From Pedobacter frigidisoli (lineage in GTDB: Bacteria; Bacteroidota; Bacteroidia; Sphingobacteriales; Sphingobacteriaceae), in the NCBI RefSeq assembly GCF_004331675.1, contig NZ_SJSN01000013.1, positions 86,799 to 150,798 on the forward strand: a stretch of 64,000 nucleotides of DNA. The letters run 5' to 3'. The position numbers and the translations under genes were made by a program. Shown here piece by piece: positions 37,674-46,497 of this stretch. The notes beneath the pieces were generated by a model, which was given only the letters and a program-made list of their open reading frames with translations, searched no databases and was not told where the DNA came from. Every line of letters starts with the position of its first letter. Position 1 is the stretch's first letter.

Positions 37674-39455
37674 TTAAACTGGTTGGTCGGTTTTGGTCCA
37701 TTTAATCATAACTGTTCTCAAGTCATCTAAGGTAAATGGTTTTGCTAAGAAATCTTTCATGCCAGCGTTTAAACAAGCATCTTTATCTTGTTGCATGGCA
37801 TTGGCACTGCAACCAATAATTACAGGAGGAATGATGTTTTTCGTTTCGTAAAGCCTAAGAATTTCTATCGTTGCCGATACACCATCCATTTGGGGCATTT
37901 GCATATCCATCAAAATAATGTTGAAGTGCTCATCTAATGTTTTTTCTACAGCTTCTAACCCATCGCTAGCAACACTATACTTGTAACCAGATTTTTCTAA
38001 CATTTTTGAGGTAATAATTTGATTAAAAATATTATCCTCAGCAATTAAAATATGCATGCCTGCCACAGGAAGTGTTGTTTTATTGGTAATAAGGTTCTTG
38101 TTTTTTGATAAAAGGTTAGCATAGTAAGGTTCAACTGGAACGGCAAAAGTAAATTCAGATCCACCTCCGGGCTCACTAATTGCAGAAATTTTACCATCCA
38201 TCATTTCTGCCAGCTTTCTACAGATTACCAATCCTAATCCAGCTCCCCCAAATTTTCTAGTTATGGATGGATTGATTTGAGAAAATGGAAGGAAGAGCTT
38301 TTTCATATCCTCCTCGTCAATGCCAATTCCAGTATCCTTTAACACTGAAATTAAGGTGTTAATTCCATTCTTGCTCGAATATTTTATGCTCAGTTTTACA
38401 TAACCAAATTCGGTAAACTTAACGGCATTACTTAATAGATTAATGATAATTTGCTTGTATCTTATTTCATCTGTAATGATAATTTCGGGTACACTTTCGC
38501 TAATTTCTATAATAAGTTGCAGGTTTTTATTAAAAAACAAAGGCCTTACAATATTTTCGGCGTCGGTTATACAATTTCTTATCTCAAAAGGGTGATTGTG
38601 AATCTCCATTTTATTGGCTTCGATTCGAGAGATATCCAACAGATCGTTTACAATATCGATCATGATGCTATTGCTTGCCTGCAGTGTGTTTAATAATTCA
38701 GATTGCTCTGTATTGAGTTTGGTAAGCTTTAAAAGTTCTGAAGCGCCAGTAATTCCATTTAGTGGCGTTCTAATCTCATGACTCATATTTGCAAGGAAAT
38801 TAGATTTTGCCTTTGTTGCGGCTTCAGCAGCTTCTTTGGCTATAATAAGTTCTTGCTGTGAAACCTCTAATCGTTGTTTACTCTTAAGCAGTAAAAAACG
38901 ATCGAATTCGGTTACTTGTTTGTAAACGACAAGCATGAAGATCATCATCAATGCAATATCCACAAAGGCAAAAATTAAATCGAAATTTCTTGCAGATTCG
39001 CTTGGGTATGGCACTAACAATTGTGGATAAGCATTTTCTAAAGCAACGCAGAGCGATGTGGTTGCAAAGAAAAATATGATGAAAATTACCCTATATTTTT
39101 TAGAAAGAGAGAGCATTGCGATGCTCAGGTAAAATATGAAAAAAAGGGGTGTGGAACCTAAAGATCCGGCGTTTAAAAACCATGCCGGGGCAATTGTAAC
39201 AATGTTGTAAACGAAATACCAAAACCTTATTTTGTTAGAAACCCTACCCTTAATTGCAAAATAATAGAAAGCGGCGTGAACAAAAGTACCTAAGAATATA
39301 TACAAGTTTAGTACCCATGTTAGGCCAATAATAAAATTTGCAACAATGTTTATTAGTGAAATTATTATTAAACAAAGGCACAATACGGCAAATAGCTTCG
39401 CTTCAATGCTTATTTTTCGATTCCTTAAGTTTAGTAATTTAATATTCTTGAGCAC
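37674..39455 (-). CDS. Hybrid sensor histidine kinase with receiver domain
   Basis: The 593-residue protein has five or six N-terminal membrane helices (about 18-180), a short coiled coil (190-218), an HisKA domain with phospho-acceptor His226 in MSHEIRTPLNG, an HATPase domain with N box NLLSNAVKFT (339-348) and G boxes DTGIGID and GGAGLGLV, and a C-terminal receiver with Asp517 in LMDMQMPQMDG. It has no periplasmic sensor domain, so the signal is probably read within the membrane. No DNA-binding output domain is attached and no partner regulator is adjacent. The start is GTG at 39455; no ATG is available before the first helix. Confidence 0.92.
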   Translation of the reverse strand: MLKNIKLLNLRNRKISIEAKLFAVLCLCLIIISLINIVANFIIGLTWVLNLYIFLGTFVHAAFYYFAIKGRVSNKIRFWYFVYNIVTIAPAWFLNAGSLGSTPLFFIFYLSIAMLSLSKKYRVIFIIFFFATTSLCVALENAYPQLLVPYPSESARNFDLIFAFVDIALMMIFMLVVYKQVTEFDRFLLLKSKQRLEVSQQELIIAKEAAEAATKAKSNFLANMSHEIRTPLNGITGASELLKLTKLNTEQSELLNTLQASNSIMIDIVNDLLDISRIEANKMEIHNHPFEIRNCITDAENIVRPLFFNKNLQLIIEISESVPEIIITDEIRYKQIIINLLSNAVKFTEFGYVKLSIKYSSKNGINTLISVLKDTGIGIDEEDMKKLFLPFSQINPSITRKFGGAGLGLVICRKLAEMMDGKISAISEPGGGSEFTFAVPVEPYYANLLSKNKNLITNKTTLPVAGMHILIAEDNIFNQIITSKMLEKSGYKYSVASDGLEAVEKTLDEHFNIILMDMQMPQMDGVSATIEILRLYETKNIIPPVIIGCSANAMQQDKDACLNAGMKDFLAKPFTLDDLRTVMIKWTKTDQPV

Positions 39456-39569
39456 TTAAAGGTATTTTGGTTTTAAAGATATAATATTTTGACGGATGTT
39501 TTAATATGCTTTTATGAGTTTTGAAATCATACACCTTATGCGCATATTTTATATCTTACATTCTTTTAT

Positions 39570-39577
39570 TAGCTTTG
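39570..39577 (+). promoter_or_regulatory. -7-like element TAGCTTTG before the Rrf2 gene
   Basis: It matches the Bacteroidota consensus TAnnTTTG. It lies only 7 bp before the ATG, so a transcript starting there would be leaderless or nearly so. No good -33 TTG was found at the usual distance. Confidence 0.4.
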
Positions 39578-39584
39578 TGCAAAT

Positions 39585-40031
39585 ATGCTATCCAAAAAAA
39601 CAAAATATGCCATTAAAGCACTCGTTGCTCTTGGTAAAAATATAGAAAAACCACCAATGCAAATTTCAAAAATTGCAGAGGAGGAGCATATCCCTAAAAA
39701 ATTCTTAGAACAAATCCTTTTGGATTTACGCAACGCCGGTTTCCTTTATAGTAAAAAAGGTGCTGGTGGCGGTTATAGCTTAAACAAGAAACCAGAAGAA
39801 ATTTTGTTGGTACAGGTTATGCGTGTTACTGATGGACCGATTGCAATGGTTCCTTGTGCCAGTTTAAACTTCTATCACAAATGTGATGAGTGTGTTGATG
39901 AAAAAACCTGTGGCATTAGAAGTGCATTTATCGATGTGAGAGATGCCACATTAAAAGTTTTAAGTGAAACCAGCATTGCTGATGTAATTGGTCGCGAAGA
40001 TACGTTGAAGCTTGGTATAGATACGCTTTAA
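39585..40031 (+). CDS. Rrf2-family transcriptional regulator with cysteine cluster
   Basis: The 148-residue protein is all Rrf2: winged helix at 1-70 with recognition-helix phrase IPKKFLEQILLDLRNAG and wing KKGAGGGY, then a long dimer helix. Cysteines 91, 100, 103 and 109 form a cluster spaced C-x8-C-x2-C-x5-C, different from IscR of E. coli, and suggest an Fe-S or other thiol-based sensor. It lies about 0.9 kb before the sulfite reductase gene on the same strand, so control of sulfur assimilation, as with CymR/CysR-type members, is a reasonable inference. Confidence 0.85.
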   Translation: MLSKKTKYAIKALVALGKNIEKPPMQISKIAEEEHIPKKFLEQILLDLRNAGFLYSKKGAGGGYSLNKKPEEILLVQVMRVTDGPIAMVPCASLNFYHKCDECVDEKTCGIRSAFIDVRDATLKVLSETSIADVIGREDTLKLGIDTL

Positions 40032-40034
40032 GGT

Positions 40035-40056
40035 GATTCAAATCCTGAATCTTTTT
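40035..40056 (+). terminator. Short terminator after the Rrf2 gene
   Basis: Stem GATTCA/TGAATC with a 5-nt loop, followed by TTTTT. The stem is only 6 bp. Confidence 0.5.
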
Positions 40057-40201
40057 AAGGCGATGGCTATATTGGGGAATTTTTATTTCTCAGCAAAGTA
40101 ACAGCAATATAGGTGTATTACCATACGCTTATCGACTTATTTATAAACTTAAAATTTATTTAAAGAGCTCGAATTTTCTACCCAATAAATATCCATCAGG
40201 C

Positions 40202-40756
40202 TCACATTATTTTTTGCGAAGAACTTACGGCAATGCCTTTGTGATCGTTATTTGTTAGCGTAAACCCCTCTAGTTCATCGGTTTTATCCGAATCAATAAC
40301 TTTTATAACTACTTCTTTGCCGCTTGCCAACGATTTCTTTAGATCAAGAAAGGTAAGCCTCCATTTTCGGCCCTCTATTTGGTTTTGAATCAGCACCAAT
40401 ATTCCCTTGTTCTCAATAAAGTGTAAGTTTTGTACCCATGGCGAGCAAGTAAATTTTTTATACATTAAGCCAGTTTCACTTGTTTTATCTGCTTTAACAA
40501 GTTTTGCCACATCATACAAACGTACTTCATTGGATTTATTTCCGTAGTCGGCGGTAGCCATAAACCACTTTCCATTAGATTTTACATACTCTGGCCGTGT
40601 ACCTTGAATACACGCATCATCTTCTATGGTTTTTAATAGATGGCCATCTAAGGTTTTACTTTTTAAAAATCCAGACCAATCAATCGAGTATATCATCGCT
40701 TTCCAAACTGTTCCCTCAGCATTTTGGCGCACTGAGTTACCAACAAATGTGGGCAT
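40202..40756 (-). pseudogene. Probable 5'-truncated beta-propeller-like protein
   Basis: The 184-residue frame has WFMATADYG, EVRLYDVAKLVKA and NKGILVLIQNQ, strands of the type seen in secreted propeller proteins. It begins abruptly at MPTFVGNSVRQ without a signal peptide and looks like the second half of a longer protein. The frame stays open upstream for about 70 bp, through the promoter of the sulfite reductase operon, without another ATG. This suggests that a deletion joined the remnant to that promoter region. It may still be expressed, and the family was not recognised. Confidence 0.45.
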
Positions 40757-40776
40757 GATATAATCTTTTTTAATAA

Positions 40777-40811
40777 AAATTACTACTATTCCTATATACT
40801 TTATATATTTG
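40777..40811 (+). promoter_or_regulatory. Sulfur/siroheme promoter element, copy 1
   Basis: The 35-bp segment is identical at 33 positions to 51113-51147. It contains a core (ATTCCTATA) and ends in TATATTTG, a match to the Bacteroidota -7 consensus TAnnTTTG. It lies 163 bp before the sulfite reductase ATG. The conserved core upstream of the -7 element is a candidate binding site for the nearby Rrf2 regulator. Confidence 0.65.
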
Positions 40812-40973
40812 GCAGATGAATTTCAGTTTTATACACAGCCAAGCTTGTGCCCGAATGATGCATTATTGTTGTAAAACAAGATAGAAGAGGGTATTTGAAT
40901 AATTTATAGGTATAAAATATTGGATGCTTCTCAGTAATAGAGAGGCATTTTTTGAATAAAGCTAACAACATAT

Positions 40974-43064
40974 ATGCAAAGTTTCAGAACAGAACTCGAA
41001 AACAATATTGTCGAGCAGGACATTATCGATTTAGAGAATAAGATTAAAGCTTTTCGCGACGGAACCATTCACGATGAGAAATTTAGAAGTTTACGTTTAG
41101 CACGTGGAGTTTACGGACAAAGACAGCCAGGCGTACAAATGATTCGAATTAAACTACCATTTGGTAAGGTAACTTTTAAGCAATTATTGCGCATTGCCGA
41201 TATTGCTGATGAATATGGAAGTGGCAATTTGCACTTAACAACCCGTCAGGATATTCAGTTGCATTATGTGAGTTTGGATAGAACGCCAGAACTTTGGGCG
41301 AAATTGGAGCAAGATGATATTACACTACGTGAGGCTTGCGGAAATACCGTTCGTAATGTAACGGCATCGCCAAATTCGGGGATTGATAAGGATGAACCTT
41401 TCGATGTTTCTCCTTATGCTCATGCGGTTTTTAAATACTTTTTACGTAATCCGATTTGCCAGGAAATGGGCAGAAAGATTAAAATTTCTTTCTCTTCGAG
41501 TGATAAGGATACAGCTTTTAGTTACATCCACGATTTAGGTTTTATTCCGAAAATCAATCAAAAGGGCGAACGTGGGTTTAAGGTTTTATTCGCAGGTGGT
41601 TTAGGTGCACAGCCTTTTCTGGCAAGTGCTATTCATGAGTTTTTAGCGGAAGACCAATTGATTCCTTTTACTGAATCTGTTTTACGTGTTTTCGACCGTT
41701 ACGGCGAACGTACCAACAGAAATAAAGCTCGTTTAAAATATTTAGTACAGAAGTTAGGTTTAGAAGAAGTTTTACGTCTGGTTGCTGAAGAGCGCATCGC
41801 CAATAAAGTAAAAACTTTTATTATTGATAGAGATACCGTTCCTCAACCTGTTTTGCCATTAGAACAAAGTTTTGGTGAGGTTGAGATTTTAAATGAATTG
41901 CATTACAAACATTGGTCGGCGACTAACGTTGTGCCGCAAAAACAGGATGGTTTTTACTCGGTTTATGTAAAGGTTCAAGTTGGCGATATCAAAACTGATA
42001 AAGCTCGTGCTTTCGTTGATGCCATTAAACCTTATGTTGCCGATGAAATCAGAATTACGCAAAATCAAGGTTTGCTTTTGAAGTTTGTTCGTGAGGAAGC
42101 TTTACCATCCTTGTACGCTGCATTAAATAAAATTGGTTACACAACTGCCGGTTTCGATAGCCTGGCTGATATTACTACCTGCCCGGGAACAGATACCTGT
42201 AATTTAGGAATCTCAAACTCAATGACCTTAGCCGAGGTTTTGGAAGATGTGATTTACACCGATTTCCCGGAGTTTATTTATGAGAAAAATATCAAGATAA
42301 AAATCAGTGGCTGTATGAACTCTTGCGGTCAGCATGGTTTAGCAGAAATTGGTTTCCACGGAAGTTCAGTAAAAGCGGAGGGGAAAGTTGTTCCTGCGGT
42401 TCAGGTGATGCTTGGCGGCGGCACAGTTGGAAACGGTGTTGGCAGAGTGGCAGAACGTGTAATTAAAGTGCCATCGAAAAGAGCGACAAGCGTTTTGCAT
42501 TTCATTTTAAATGATTTTAAAGCGAATAACGAAGAGAACGAAAATTTCCATCAATATTATGATAGAAAAGGTAAAGACCACTTTTATCAACTGTTGAAGC
42601 CATTGGCAGATTTAACCAATCTTCAGCAGGAAGAATTTGTTGATTGGGGCCACGTAGAGCAATTTGTGACGGCTATTGGTGTGGGAGAATGTGCAGGCGT
42701 AGTTATCGATTTAGTGGCGACTTTACTTTTAGAGGCTGATGAAAAATTCGGTTGGGCAAAGCAAAATTTAGATAAGGGCGCTTACGCAGATGCAATTTAT
42801 CATACGTATAGCACTTTCGTTAGCGCTGCAAAATCATTGCTTTTAGATAAGGGCGTAAACAGCAGCACGCAAGTTGGCGTCATCAGAGAGTTCGATAATC
42901 ATTACGTGGAAACAGGCGAATTTAATTTATCAACCAACTTTTCAGACTTGGTTTTGCAAATCAATAAAAATGAACCGACAGCAGAATTTGCTCAAAGCTA
43001 CTTTAATCAGGCTGAGGCATTTTTAAATCAAATTAAAGAAAAACGGGCAACAGTAAAAGCATAA
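40974..43064 (+). CDS. Siroheme-dependent sulfite (nitrite) reductase
   Basis: The 696-residue protein contains two ferredoxin-like and siroheme half-domains. The substrate-site residues lie in LHLTTRQDIQLHY (87-99), and the Fe4S4-siroheme cysteines are Cys403 and Cys409 (TTCPGTDTCNLG) and Cys447 and Cys451 (SGCMNSCGQHG). The position before siroheme and APS-reduction genes favours sulfite over nitrite. Residues from about 550 to the end form an extra, mostly helical region (HVEQFVTAIGVGECAGV, YADAIYHTYSTFVSAAKSLL) that looks HEPN-like and is not part of the catalytic core. No flavoprotein subunit is nearby, so ferredoxin is the likely electron donor. Confidence 0.92.
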   Translation: MQSFRTELENNIVEQDIIDLENKIKAFRDGTIHDEKFRSLRLARGVYGQRQPGVQMIRIKLPFGKVTFKQLLRIADIADEYGSGNLHLTTRQDIQLHYVSLDRTPELWAKLEQDDITLREACGNTVRNVTASPNSGIDKDEPFDVSPYAHAVFKYFLRNPICQEMGRKIKISFSSSDKDTAFSYIHDLGFIPKINQKGERGFKVLFAGGLGAQPFLASAIHEFLAEDQLIPFTESVLRVFDRYGERTNRNKARLKYLVQKLGLEEVLRLVAEERIANKVKTFIIDRDTVPQPVLPLEQSFGEVEILNELHYKHWSATNVVPQKQDGFYSVYVKVQVGDIKTDKARAFVDAIKPYVADEIRITQNQGLLLKFVREEALPSLYAALNKIGYTTAGFDSLADITTCPGTDTCNLGISNSMTLAEVLEDVIYTDFPEFIYEKNIKIKISGCMNSCGQHGLAEIGFHGSSVKAEGKVVPAVQVMLGGGTVGNGVGRVAERVIKVPSKRATSVLHFILNDFKANNEENENFHQYYDRKGKDHFYQLLKPLADLTNLQQEEFVDWGHVEQFVTAIGVGECAGVVIDLVATLLLEADEKFGWAKQNLDKGAYADAIYHTYSTFVSAAKSLLLDKGVNSSTQVGVIREFDNHYVETGEFNLSTNFSDLVLQINKNEPTAEFAQSYFNQAEAFLNQIKEKRATVKA

Positions 43065-43066
43065 TC

Positions 43067-43843
43067 ATGAGCAATCAAAAAATATATAGAGAATCAAGAA
43101 TAACTCTTTTAGGCGCCGGTCCGGGCGACCCGGATTTATTAACCTTAAAAGGCGTTAAAGCTTTGCAGGCTGCTGATGTGGTATTGTACGATGCGCTAAC
43201 AAATGAGGCATTACTAGAACATGCGCCCGCCGATGCGATTAAAGTTTACGTAGGAAAACGCTCGGGCGAACATTCATATCCACAAGAAACCATCAATAAA
43301 TTAATGATTGATTACGCCCTGAACTATGGCCATGTGGTACGCTTAAAAGGCGGCGACCCATTTGTTTTCGGTAGAGGTTATGAGGAATTGGATTACGCTG
43401 CATCTTACAGCATTCCAGTTGATGTAATTCCTGGGATTTCGAGTTCAATTGGCGTTCCTGGTTTACAACAAATTCCAGTAACGCATCGAGGATTGAGCGA
43501 AAGCTTTTGGGTAATTACAGGAACGACGACATCTGGCGAGGTTTCTAACGATATTTATCAGGCAGCAGAATCAAATGCTACTGTTTTGATTTTAATGGGG
43601 TTGAAGAAGTTATCTAAAATAGTAGAAATATTCAAAGCAGCAGGCCGACACAATTTGCCGGCAGCAGTGATTCAAAATGGTTCTGCCGATGATGAAAAAC
43701 TAGTTGTTGGTGTGGTAGAAACCATCGAAAGTTTGGTTCAGCAACAAAATGTTAAGGCACCAGCACTTTTAATTTTTGGTGAAGTAGTTTCCCTACATCC
43801 ATCATTTAAAAACTTAGTAAAACAGTATGCAAGTATTGCCTAA
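43067..43843 (+). CDS. cobA: Uroporphyrinogen-III C-methyltransferase
   Basis: The 258-residue protein shows the full SUMT signature set: GAGPGDPDLLTLKG at 17-30, VRLKGGDPFVFGRG at 91-104, PGISSSIGVPG near 122, and the catalytic THRG at 139-142. It methylates uroporphyrinogen III twice with SAM to give precorrin-2, the first step to siroheme. It begins 2 bp after the reductase stop and overlaps the next gene by 17 bp, so the three are one operon and the product supplies the reductase cofactor. Confidence 0.95.
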   Translation: MSNQKIYRESRITLLGAGPGDPDLLTLKGVKALQAADVVLYDALTNEALLEHAPADAIKVYVGKRSGEHSYPQETINKLMIDYALNYGHVVRLKGGDPFVFGRGYEELDYAASYSIPVDVIPGISSSIGVPGLQQIPVTHRGLSESFWVITGTTTSGEVSNDIYQAAESNATVLILMGLKKLSKIVEIFKAAGRHNLPAAVIQNGSADDEKLVVGVVETIESLVQQQNVKAPALLIFGEVVSLHPSFKNLVKQYASIA

Positions 43844-45338
43844 CCAACCTAATAGTGAAGAAACTTTCTCTGGTGAGGAGAAAGGAAATCAGCTTTTTCC
43901 GGTTTTTATAAAGCTGAATAAGCTGCGTACATTATTAATTGGTGCTGGCAATATTGGACTAGAAAAGTTAACGGCTATTGTTAATAATAGCCACCACGCA
44001 AAAATTACCATTGTTGCAGAAATTGTTTCGCCGGAGGTTTATGCGCTTATTGCAGATTATCCTCAAATAAAAGTTAAGCAGAAAAGTTTCGATGTTTCTG
44101 ATTTGAAAAATATCGACATTGTTTTCGCTGCAACTAACAACAATATTTTGAACGAAGAAATCAGAGTAGTTACGCATGAAAAGGGTTTGCTCATTAACGT
44201 GGCCGATAAACCTGATTTGTGCGATTTCTATTTGGGTTCTATCGTTCAGAAAGGCGATTTAAAAATTGCTATTTCTACCAATGGCAAGTCGCCAACCATC
44301 GCAAAGCGATTAAAACAGATTTTGAATGAGGGAATTCCTGCCGAGCTGGATGAAACTTTGCAGAATATGAGTGCTTTACGTCAGACTTTAAACGGTGATT
44401 TTTCGGCAAAAGTTAAAAAGCTGAATAAGGTTACGCAAAGCCTAATTAATCCACGAAAAAGCTTTGCTGAGCGTAACATTAAATGGTTAATTTGGGTTGC
44501 AGCAGTTTTACTTATTGGCGCTATCGGGTTTTCTTTGTGGAATACCGAACCTGAATTCCAGATATTCTTAATCAACATCGACCCATTATTTTACTGGTTC
44601 TTAGGCGCCGGATTTATATTTGCCTTAATTGATGGCGCAATCGGAATGTCGTACGGCGTTACCACCGCCTCATTTTCTTTGGCAATGGGTTTACCGCCAG
44701 CATCAGCAAGTATGGCCATTCACATTTCCGAAGTAATGAGTAACGGGATTGCCGGCTGGATGCATTATCGCATGGGTAACGTAAATTGGAAGTTATTCAA
44801 AATCTTAATTATCCCGGCGATTATTGGAGCAGTTTTGGGTGCTTATATTTTATCATCATTAGAACATTATAGCGCCTATGTTAAACCTGTAGTAGCAGTT
44901 TATACCTTGTTTTTAGGAGGTGTAATCTTGATGAAAGCATTTAACATCAAGAGGAAAAAAGCGGAAGATAAAATCAAAAAAATCGGTTTGCTTGGTTTTG
45001 TTGGTGGTTTTATCGATGCTGCTTTCGGTGGCGGTTGGGGTTCAATCGTACTTTCAAGCCTGATTGCAGGTGGTCGCCATCCGTTATTCTCTCTAGGAAC
45101 AGTAAAAATTAGCAGATTTTTCATCGCAACTTTGAGTTCCTTAACATTTTTTACGATGTTAGGCGGCAAACATTGGGAGGCTGTTTTAGGCTTAATTATT
45201 GGTAGTGCAGTGGCATCTCCAATCGCAGCACGAGTTTCAAACAAAATTTCGGCAAAAACCATAATGGTAGCCGTTGGAATTATTGTAATGATTGTAAGTT
45301 TGCGCAGTGTGATTGTATTTATTTTAAAATTGATATAG
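43827..45338 (+). CDS. Met8-type siroheme synthase domain fused to a TSUP transporter
   Basis: This 503-residue protein joins two functions. Residues 23-215 are a precorrin-2 dehydrogenase/ferrochelatase (Met8/CysG-B) domain with NAD site LIGAGNIG (37-44), NVADKPDLCDFYLGS (124-138) and STNGKSPTIAKRLK (150-163). Residues 219-238 are a membrane helix, and 252-503 form a TauE/SafE (TSUP) permease with two halves (DGAIGMSYG near 269 and DAAFGGGWGS near 399) and about seven more helices. The first part would finish siroheme; the second probably moves sulfate or sulfite. The fusion puts cofactor synthesis at the membrane. Confidence 0.9.
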   Translation: MQVLPNQPNSEETFSGEEKGNQLFPVFIKLNKLRTLLIGAGNIGLEKLTAIVNNSHHAKITIVAEIVSPEVYALIADYPQIKVKQKSFDVSDLKNIDIVFAATNNNILNEEIRVVTHEKGLLINVADKPDLCDFYLGSIVQKGDLKIAISTNGKSPTIAKRLKQILNEGIPAELDETLQNMSALRQTLNGDFSAKVKKLNKVTQSLINPRKSFAERNIKWLIWVAAVLLIGAIGFSLWNTEPEFQIFLINIDPLFYWFLGAGFIFALIDGAIGMSYGVTTASFSLAMGLPPASASMAIHISEVMSNGIAGWMHYRMGNVNWKLFKILIIPAIIGAVLGAYILSSLEHYSAYVKPVVAVYTLFLGGVILMKAFNIKRKKAEDKIKKIGLLGFVGGFIDAAFGGGWGSIVLSSLIAGGRHPLFSLGTVKISRFFIATLSSLTFFTMLGGKHWEAVLGLIIGSAVASPIAARVSNKISAKTIMVAVGIIVMIVSLRSVIVFILKLI

Positions 45339-45340
45339 TG

Positions 45341-46054
45341 ATGGGAATAGAGGAGCTGAAAACAGAACTTCATGGTTTAACTACAATAGATAAATTAAAA
45401 TATCTGGCAGATAAATATGCCGATAAAATCATTTTTTCGACCAGTTTTGGATGGGAAGACCAAGCCATTACGCACTTAATTTTCGCCAATAATATTCCGA
45501 TTAAAGTGTTTACGTTGGAAACCGGTCGCTTATTTCCAGAAACTTATTACGTTTGGAACCGTACTTTAGAAGTTTATAATAAACCGATTCATGCCTATTA
45601 TCCGAAAAATGAATTGTTGCAGGATATGGTAAATACCAAAGGACCAAATAGCTTTTACGAATCGGTAGAAAATAGAAAAGAGTGCTGTTATATTCGTAAA
45701 ATCGAACCTTTAAAAAGAGCATTAAAAGGTAATGAGATTTGGGTAACTGGAATTAGGGCTGAGCAGAGCACTAACCGCGAAGATATGCATGATTTGGAAT
45801 GGGACGAGGGCAATCAGTTAATTAAATTCCACCCGATTTTCGACTGGACTTTGGATGATGTGAAAGTTTACATCAAGGATAATAACATCGTTTACAATAC
45901 TTTACACGATAAGGGTTTTCCGAGTATAGGTTGTGCACCTTGTACAAGAGCAGTACAACAAGGGGAAGATTTCAGAGCAGGAAGATGGTGGTGGGAAGAC
46001 CAAAGCAAAAAAGAATGCGGTTTGCACGCTACGGAGGTTGAGGTAAAAGGATAA
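45341..46054 (+). CDS. cysH: Phosphoadenylyl/adenylyl-sulfate reductase
   Basis: The 237-residue protein starts at the ATG at 45341, after the upstream TAG; an overlapping GTG at 45338 is possible. PAPS-reductase features are FSTSFGWEDQ (32-41), the nucleotide-binding region and the catalytic ECGLH (Cys226). The CC pair (115-116) and CxxC (198-201) ligate a 4Fe-4S cluster, which marks the APS-reductase branch and reduces adenylyl sulfate to sulfite. It ends the first part of the sulfur operon; a 443-bp repeat-rich gap separates it from cysD. Confidence 0.94.
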   Translation: MGIEELKTELHGLTTIDKLKYLADKYADKIIFSTSFGWEDQAITHLIFANNIPIKVFTLETGRLFPETYYVWNRTLEVYNKPIHAYYPKNELLQDMVNTKGPNSFYESVENRKECCYIRKIEPLKRALKGNEIWVTGIRAEQSTNREDMHDLEWDEGNQLIKFHPIFDWTLDDVKVYIKDNNIVYNTLHDKGFPSIGCAPCTRAVQQGEDFRAGRWWWEDQSKKECGLHATEVEVKG

Positions 46055-46497
46055 GCTGAAAAACTAAAGCGGAAAAACCAAAGCCGAAAGAACAGCGAAC
46101 TTTGAGGGGTTTCCCCCTTTGGAGGGGGCAGGGGGAGGACTTTAGCAGAAGAAGCCTCACCTGTTGAAAGGCAGAAGTTAAATGAAGATAACTGCATCCC
46201 TTCCGATGAAGAATCGGAACAGGTCCTCCTTGAAGAAAGGTGGAACTGTGGACAGGAGACTTAAACTTAATAGTTAAACGTAAAAACTTTGTTCCCTCTC
46301 TTCAAGGAGAGGGAGAGTACAAACAAGCCAAAGCCCAAACATTGATAGGGTGAGGTTATTAAAAATAGCCTCTGTTCGTGTCCGCACGAAACGAAATAAT
46401 AGTAACAACAAAAAAATATAACAATTGAATATTAGAAAGAGCGGACTATCGATAGGCATTTCCCTCATTCTCTCATTCAAAATTCAAACATTAATAA
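46055..46497 (+). repeat. 443-bp repeat-rich gap between cysH and cysD
   Basis: It contains AAAG-iterated sequence directly after cysH (46058-46100, complementary in style to 58833-59005), a G-rich palindrome (about 46113-46136), a TTCCGAT/ATCGGAA hairpin (46201-46219) and CCCTCTC/GGAGAGGG (46294-46313). The order of the elements from about 46150 to 46330 matches 55280-55420. No gene is seen. Confidence 0.75.

Noticed and set aside
44900..45373. 157-codon frame on the - strand opposite the TSUP domain
   Set aside because: It is antisense to a clearly coding, conserved membrane domain; the length comes from codon bias on the other strand.
46349..46373. GAGGTTATT/AATAGCCTC hairpin before cysD as a riboswitch or terminator
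   Set aside because: It is part of the dispersed repeat and has no T-run or conserved riboswitch core.
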